From positions 1 through 48,790 of the forward strand of contig JAQWOH010000072.1 in NCBI GenBank assembly GCA_029245955.1: 48,790 nucleotides of DNA. The letters run 5' to 3'. Position numbers and translations under genes: made by a program. Shown in pieces: positions 44,933 through 48,790 of this stretch (position 1 is the stretch's first letter; every line of letters starts with the position of its first letter). A model generated the notes under the pieces. It was not told the DNA's origin. It made no database searches and saw nothing but the letters and a program-made list of their open reading frames with translations. The DNA comes from Fuerstiella sp. GTDB taxonomy: Bacteria; Planctomycetota; Planctomycetia; Planctomycetales; Planctomycetaceae.

Positions 44933-47266
44933 TCACAGGCGGTACGGATTCTGATATGCTCCGGAGCCGAACTCGATGGACAGATCGCGCTCCGCTGACC
45001 TGACAACCATCAGTAGCCGTTCGGCGAGGCCATCCATACGGTCGTGTCTGCCGAACAATAGTTTTCTCAGAGCACGTGTGCCGGATGCGTTCTGAAGCCT
45101 GGACAGAAAGTCGTCCTGGTGGTCCGGGTCGAAATTGAAAACAGCGTCACTGCCGCCGGTGAAGTCAAAGTTCAGCCCGAAAGCGGTTTCAGATTGCGAT
45201 GTGCCTTTGTCGAGGAATCTGGAAACCATCCGCTGAACGTCTGCACGCAGGCTGCTGAGCTTTTCGTTCTTCGAGTCCGCGAAGACCTCATTGAAACTTT
45301 CCGCCAGTTCCTCAATCGTACTCAGGATCTGTTCCCGCTGCTGGCGACCCGGTCCAGCCTGCCGGACTGTCCCTGACGATGCTGCCGTCGATTCGTGAGC
45401 GCCGGTTGAAACCGACAGTGCTTCGAAGAAATTGGTACCGTTGCTGTTCAGCTGCATGTCAATCATAGATGTGACAGACAGAGAAAGCCGGCTGCTTTGA
45501 GAATCAAATATCGCAGTAACTCCGGTACCAGAAGAGTTGATGCGACTGACAACATCATCAATGGAATCCGTAGTCGCGTCCAGCGCAATACCGACGCCGT
45601 TGATCAGTAAGTCACCGCTGGAAACTGCAGACAGACTCGGGATGTCGCCAATATCGTCGCCGGAACTGTAGCCGACGTTCACCGGAACGGCACTGGACAG
45701 CTTGGTCGCGGCCAGAAAACCCGATGTGTCGTTACCAACATCCACATTCAGCGACGCCCCGCTGGTTGTCCGGGTCAGTACAACAGTTTCCGTGTCTGTA
45801 TCAAAGACGGCCGATACGTCAGCGGCCGACCCGTTGATCCTGTCCAGAACAGAATTGAGACTGTCGTCAGCGTTGACCGTAATTGTCACTCCGTTGACAT
45901 CAAACGATCCGGCAGTCACCGACAGCCCTTCGTCAAAGTTGGAGCGGCTGTTTCCCGAATCATTGAACGGATTGTCCGGGTCAACGGAACCGGGTATGAC
46001 GTCACTGACATCAACAGTAAACGATTCGCCGACGACCAAAGTTCCTGCGTCCACCTGGAAGGACAGTCCATTGGACAGCGAGTATGTCTGCGTCAGGGGA
46101 TTCGCTGCCAGAATGGTGACCGTTTCCATGAGAGTTTCATCGGGGGCGTAAACCTCAATCGCGAGGTCATTGGTGCCGTGTGTTCCGCCCTGAATGATCT
46201 TAAGATCCAGCGTGCCGGTCCCCTGTGCTCCATCGTAAATGCCGCCCATGGTCACACTGGCCGTGGACGCTACCGCGTGAGCAGTGGTGGCGAATGACGC
46301 TACGGCGCTGACATCAACGGTGAAACTGTCGCCATGAACAAGATCCCCATCCGCCAGGGTAAAAGTCAGACCGTTACTGAGGGAATACACCTTGTCGATA
46401 GGATGCTGCTTCCTAATGGTAATCACCTCAAGCAACGTATCATCCGGCGCAAAGACATCAATCTTCAGACGCTTCGTCACACCATGCGTGCCACCTTTCC
46501 TAACGGAAAATGTCAGAGCCCCGGTACCGTTACTTCCGTCATACGTTCCTCCAATAGTGGACTGAGCGGTTGAGTCTGCCCATACCGGCTGACTCGGACT
46601 GAATGACGTGCTCGCGAGCGACAGATCGATTGTGAACGTGTCTTTCCAGATCAGGTCACCGGCGCCAAATGTGATCTCAAGTCCGTTGGACAGCGTGTAG
46701 ACCGTATCTATCGGGTCTTCATTCCGTACCGTAATGGCTTCAATCGTCTTACCATCGGCTCCCTTTACTTTGAGTTTCAGATTATCCACACCGTGCGTTC
46801 CGGCCTTGGTAACCTTCAACGTGAGTGTCTGACTGCCGCTGGAACCGTCGTACGTCCCACTGACGGTTGCCGTTGCTGTGCTGCCCGTGGCCCAGGGAGC
46901 AGTCAGGGTGGAACCAGCATAGGTTGGTACCACAGGTGTGTATGAGGTTGGCGCCGTATTCACTTCTTCTGTTGAACGAAGTGTTGTGGCCCCCTGTGAC
47001 TCAAAATCCGCTGCTGCAGACGTTACGGACGCATACACGGAGGCTTTGCTGGTGCGGCGCGTAGATGTCAGCTCCCTGGCCGATAGAGAGCTGATGGCTT
47101 CTTTGAGACGCCGGACTTTCTGCAGACTGGATTCACCTGAGGCCTGGCTGTGCAGACTCTGATCGGCAGAAGCTGGTCGTCTCTTCCGGGTCACCTCAAC
47201 TCGGACGTGAGACGATCCGAGATATCCGGAACCACTGTTTCCGCTGACCGAACTAACACCTACCAC
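44933..47266 (-). CDS. FliD-like protein with flagellin hook IN motifs and three internal repeats
   Basis: The 777-residue protein has two flagellin-hook IN motif regions (residues about 450-500, GSFDVNGVTITVNADDSLNS; about 550-600, GDLLINGVGIALDATTDSID), typical of the hook-associated protein 2/FliD group. Before them are three repeats of about 88-90 residues (about 128-216, 234-320, 335-421), each with GTYDG or GIYDG, AGTHG or GGTHG, and YTLSNGL or YSLSNGL. The C-terminal quarter (REQILSTIEELAESFNEVF) is helical. The GTG start at 47266 has AAAGGA eight bases upstream. No other flagellar gene lies in the window, so the protein is an orphan; filament capping or a non-flagellar adhesive role are both possible. 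Confidence 0.8.
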   Translation of the reverse strand: MVGVSSVSGNSGSGYLGSSHVRVEVTRKRRPASADQSLHSQASGESSLQKVRRLKEAISSLSARELTSTRRTSKASVYASVTSAAADFESQGATTLRSTEEVNTAPTSYTPVVPTYAGSTLTAPWATGSTATATVSGTYDGSSGSQTLTLKVTKAGTHGVDNLKLKVKGADGKTIEAITVRNEDPIDTVYTLSNGLEITFGAGDLIWKDTFTIDLSLASTSFSPSQPVWADSTAQSTIGGTYDGSNGTGALTFSVRKGGTHGVTKRLKIDVFAPDDTLLEVITIRKQHPIDKVYSLSNGLTFTLADGDLVHGDSFTVDVSAVASFATTAHAVASTASVTMGGIYDGAQGTGTLDLKIIQGGTHGTNDLAIEVYAPDETLMETVTILAANPLTQTYSLSNGLSFQVDAGTLVVGESFTVDVSDVIPGSVDPDNPFNDSGNSRSNFDEGLSVTAGSFDVNGVTITVNADDSLNSVLDRINGSAADVSAVFDTDTETVVLTRTTSGASLNVDVGNDTSGFLAATKLSSAVPVNVGYSSGDDIGDIPSLSAVSSGDLLINGVGIALDATTDSIDDVVSRINSSGTGVTAIFDSQSSRLSLSVTSMIDMQLNSNGTNFFEALSVSTGAHESTAASSGTVRQAGPGRQQREQILSTIEELAESFNEVFADSKNEKLSSLRADVQRMVSRFLDKGTSQSETAFGLNFDFTGGSDAVFNFDPDHQDDFLSRLQNASGTRALRKLLFGRHDRMDGLAERLLMVVRSAERDLSIEFGSGAYQNPYRL
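46003..46885 (-). repeat. Three imperfect repeats of about 265-310 bp within the FliD-like gene
   Basis: The copies encode GTYDGSSGSQTLTLKVTKAG, GTYDGSNGTGALTFSVRKGG and GIYDGAQGTGTLDLKIIQGG, each followed by a hydrophobic-polar alternating strand, an ITI or VTI segment and SNGL. They are diverged at protein level, so the duplication is not recent. The repeats resemble beta-rich structural units. Confidence 0.8.
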
Positions 47267-48443
47267 TTTGTGGGTCCTTTGCTAATCTGCGCCTGTACAG
47301 GCGATTATCCCGATACGGGTGTATAGGGCAGTCTGTATGGGTAGTTCTGCGTACGGAGTGGGGTAGTTCCCGATGTCGCTGCATTGTTGACTGTGGGGAT
47401 AACCCCCAGTCGGAGTTTGAGCAATACAGCGGGCTGGTGAGAAGAAGCAACCAATCAGCCAGCATCAAACGAAGCGTCGCAGCATCAGTTGCCAAAAAGC
47501 AACGCCGGCGACCGTGGTTCCGACGACTTCACAGCGCTCAGACTCAGCGCGGAGTCTGTGATCTCGCAGAAGTCGTTCCGGACGAGTGACACCAGAGCAT
47601 TCTACGGTCGGGAATGCCCGCCCGCGTCGGGTCTGCCTGTCGCATGACTCGTTGCGGCGCGCAGCCACTCGCAATTTCCAGGCACACTCTGCGGAATCGT
47701 TGGCCGACAGTGACCGCATTTCATGCGGTCCGCGATCTCCTGAATCCGCCACCGTCGACTGGACCAGTAAGGCGACCCGCATTCATCAATGGATGAGATC
47801 TGGTAGTCACGTCTGCTCAGGATCTGTACACGGGATAGGGCAGCGTTACGCACTCGGTCAGAAGTACATCTCGGGACATTCCACCGCTCGGCTGGTGCGG
47901 TTACCGGAACGGACCTGTATGGCGTGACTGACTGTGCAGCCGTTACACAGGTGCCGGGCGAATGATCGGTGTAGCGGTGGACGGTCTGCCTGTAGATTGC
48001 GCCGGGAAACCACACAGTCCGGCTGATCAGCTCGGCCTGACATCCCCGGTGACCGCACTACAAACCACCGATGACTGACGAAATCTATGGCAGGCCTGCC
48101 GACCGGAACAGGGCGAACGTTGGCACAGTAAGCATGCGCAGAACCGTATCGCCTGCCACTACCACGGCGGGCCGTGGTTCGACATCACCAGCCAGGCAAT
48201 TCCGGTCCTGAGGTTGCGGCGACTGGCCACTCACATCGATGATCGTCGACCGGCGGACTGCGGGTGAATGTCCGCTTCCGGTGTCACCGACGGTGCACCC
48301 TGTGTGGACTGCTCCACGATTGTGTTATGCGGTTACTGGCTCGTCCGATACGAGACGCACAAGCCTGAGCCTGCGAACGTTCGTCCGTTCGCAGGCTATA
48401 ATCGCTGGAGCAGTCGCGGGTTCGATTTTCGACCAGTCGTGCG
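47267..48443. other. About 1.2 kb without a recognised gene
   Basis: Only short frames with no recognisable content are seen. The region upstream of the FliD-like gene must hold its promoter; no strong match was identified. A stem-loop lies at 48368-48397. The composition and small frames suggest decayed sequence, possibly mobile-element derived, but nothing here identifies the source. Confidence 0.5.
48368..48397 (-). terminator. 11-bp stem-loop downstream of the VVEAE-repeat gene
   Basis: AGCCTGCGAAC (48368-48378) and GTTCGCAGGCT (48387-48397) are perfect complements around an 8-nt loop. It lies 47 bp after the stop of the minus-strand gene at the right edge, where a terminator is expected, but no T-tract follows on that strand. 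Confidence 0.45.
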
Positions 48444-48790
48444 TTAACGCATGATTTGATCGGCTTCGACAAGCATCAGAATAGCCGCTCGCGTGTGTTC
48501 GCTGAGATGCGGCCACGCGTCGACGAGCTCACCAGACAGAGGCGTGGTGTCGCTGTCACTCGCTGCTTCCACCACTTCGGCTTCCACCACTTCAGCTTCC
48601 ACCACTTCAGCTTCAACCACTTCAGCTTCAACCACTTCAGCTTCCACCACTTCAGCTTCCACCACTTCAGCTTCCACCACTTCAGCTTCAACCACTTCAG
48701 CTTCAACCACTTCGGCTTCCACCACTTCGGCTTCAACCACTTCGGCTTCAACCACTTCGGCTTCAACCACTTCGGCTTCAACCACTTCGG
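48444..48790 (-). CDS. C-terminus of a protein with VVEAE pentapeptide repeats, start beyond right edge
   Basis: The minus-strand frame is open from the window end to a stop at 48444. It encodes at least 14 copies of the pentapeptide VVEAE, highly acidic, then ASDSDTTPLSGELVDAWPHL and SEHTRAAILMLVEADQIMR. The tail is like C-terminal segments that follow recombinase- or transposase-type proteins in planctomycetes (DAWPxLxxxxRAxI), which is a weak hint only. The repeat would form a rigid acidic linker. Another frame of the same strand is also open through the repeat (KPKWL), so frame choice rests on the tail. Confidence 0.6.
   Translation of the reverse strand, partial: EVVEAEVVEAEVVEAEVVEAEVVEAEVVEAEVVEAEVVEAEVVEAEVVEAEVVEAEVVEAEVVEAEVVEAEVVEAASDSDTTPLSGELVDAWPHLSEHTRAAILMLVEADQIMR
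48571..48790. repeat. 15-bp tandem repeat, 14 full units plus a partial unit
   Basis: The unit is ACCACTTC[A/G]GCTTC[A/C], repeated without spacers from 48571 to the window end. Variation is restricted to two positions per unit, and neighbouring units often share the variant, which is typical of replication slippage. The array runs off the right edge, so its full length is unknown. Confidence 0.95.

Noticed and set aside
48571..48790. The 15-bp array as a CRISPR or iteron array
   Set aside because: Units are directly adjacent without spacers, and the array is in frame with a coding sequence.

Overview
The window looks like a chromosomal segment of a member of the Planctomycetota. This rests on gene families rather than a marker gene: two fused PSCyt1-DUF1549-DUF1553 cytochrome-domain proteins, three DUF1501 proteins with twin-arginine leaders, three secreted sulfatases, a DUF1080 protein beside a twin-arginine Gfo/Idh/MocA oxidoreductase, GEVED and FG-GAP surface modules, and a LEPR-XLL-like N-terminus (LEVRTLLAAD). 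No rRNA or tRNA gene was recognised.

Layout. Positions 1-3150 (minus): N-terminal part of a very large FG-GAP/GEVED/cadherin-like surface protein running off the left edge. 3773-10299 (plus): an FG-GAP propeller protein with an HELAH motif, two tandem sulfatases and a glycerophosphodiesterase-like protein, then a permuted papain-like (YiiX type) protein at 10773. 11433-14962 (minus): a likely operon of Gfo/Idh/MocA oxidoreductase, DUF1080 protein and sulfatase. 15122-19744 is a decayed stretch: a HINT-domain remnant, a frameshifted esterase, intact VOC and TPR genes, and an IS110 transposase remnant joined to a helix-turn-helix fragment. 19834-33956 (plus): a GntR/FCD regulator followed by cytochrome-DUF1549/1553, DUF1501, a propeller-amidohydrolase fusion, and a second cytochrome-DUF1549/1553 plus DUF1501 pair. 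34041-39135: a third DUF1501 protein, an MlrC-type M81 peptidase and an ABC-2 type permease. 39558-42226: signalling genes, an EAL-HDOD protein and a response regulator-PP2C phosphatase interrupted by an in-frame TAG. 42908-47266 (minus): a HEAT-repeat protein and an orphan FliD-like protein. The right end is about 1.2 kb without a credible gene, then the C-terminus of a protein with a perfect 15-bp tandem repeat.

How the genes may work together (inference). The left half is dominated by export-dependent sulfated-glycan chemistry: sulfatases remove sulfate, while the Gfo/Idh/MocA enzyme and DUF1080 protein fit an oxidise-to-3-keto then cleave route. The centre looks like one regulated unit in which two periplasmic cytochrome/DUF1501 pairs flank a secreted amidohydrolase under a local GntR regulator. 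The most notable single observations are the nonsense-interrupted response regulator-phosphatase, the missing-base frameshift that separates a signal peptide from its esterase, the HINT (polymorphic-toxin type) remnant, and the duplicated cytochrome/DUF1501 module.
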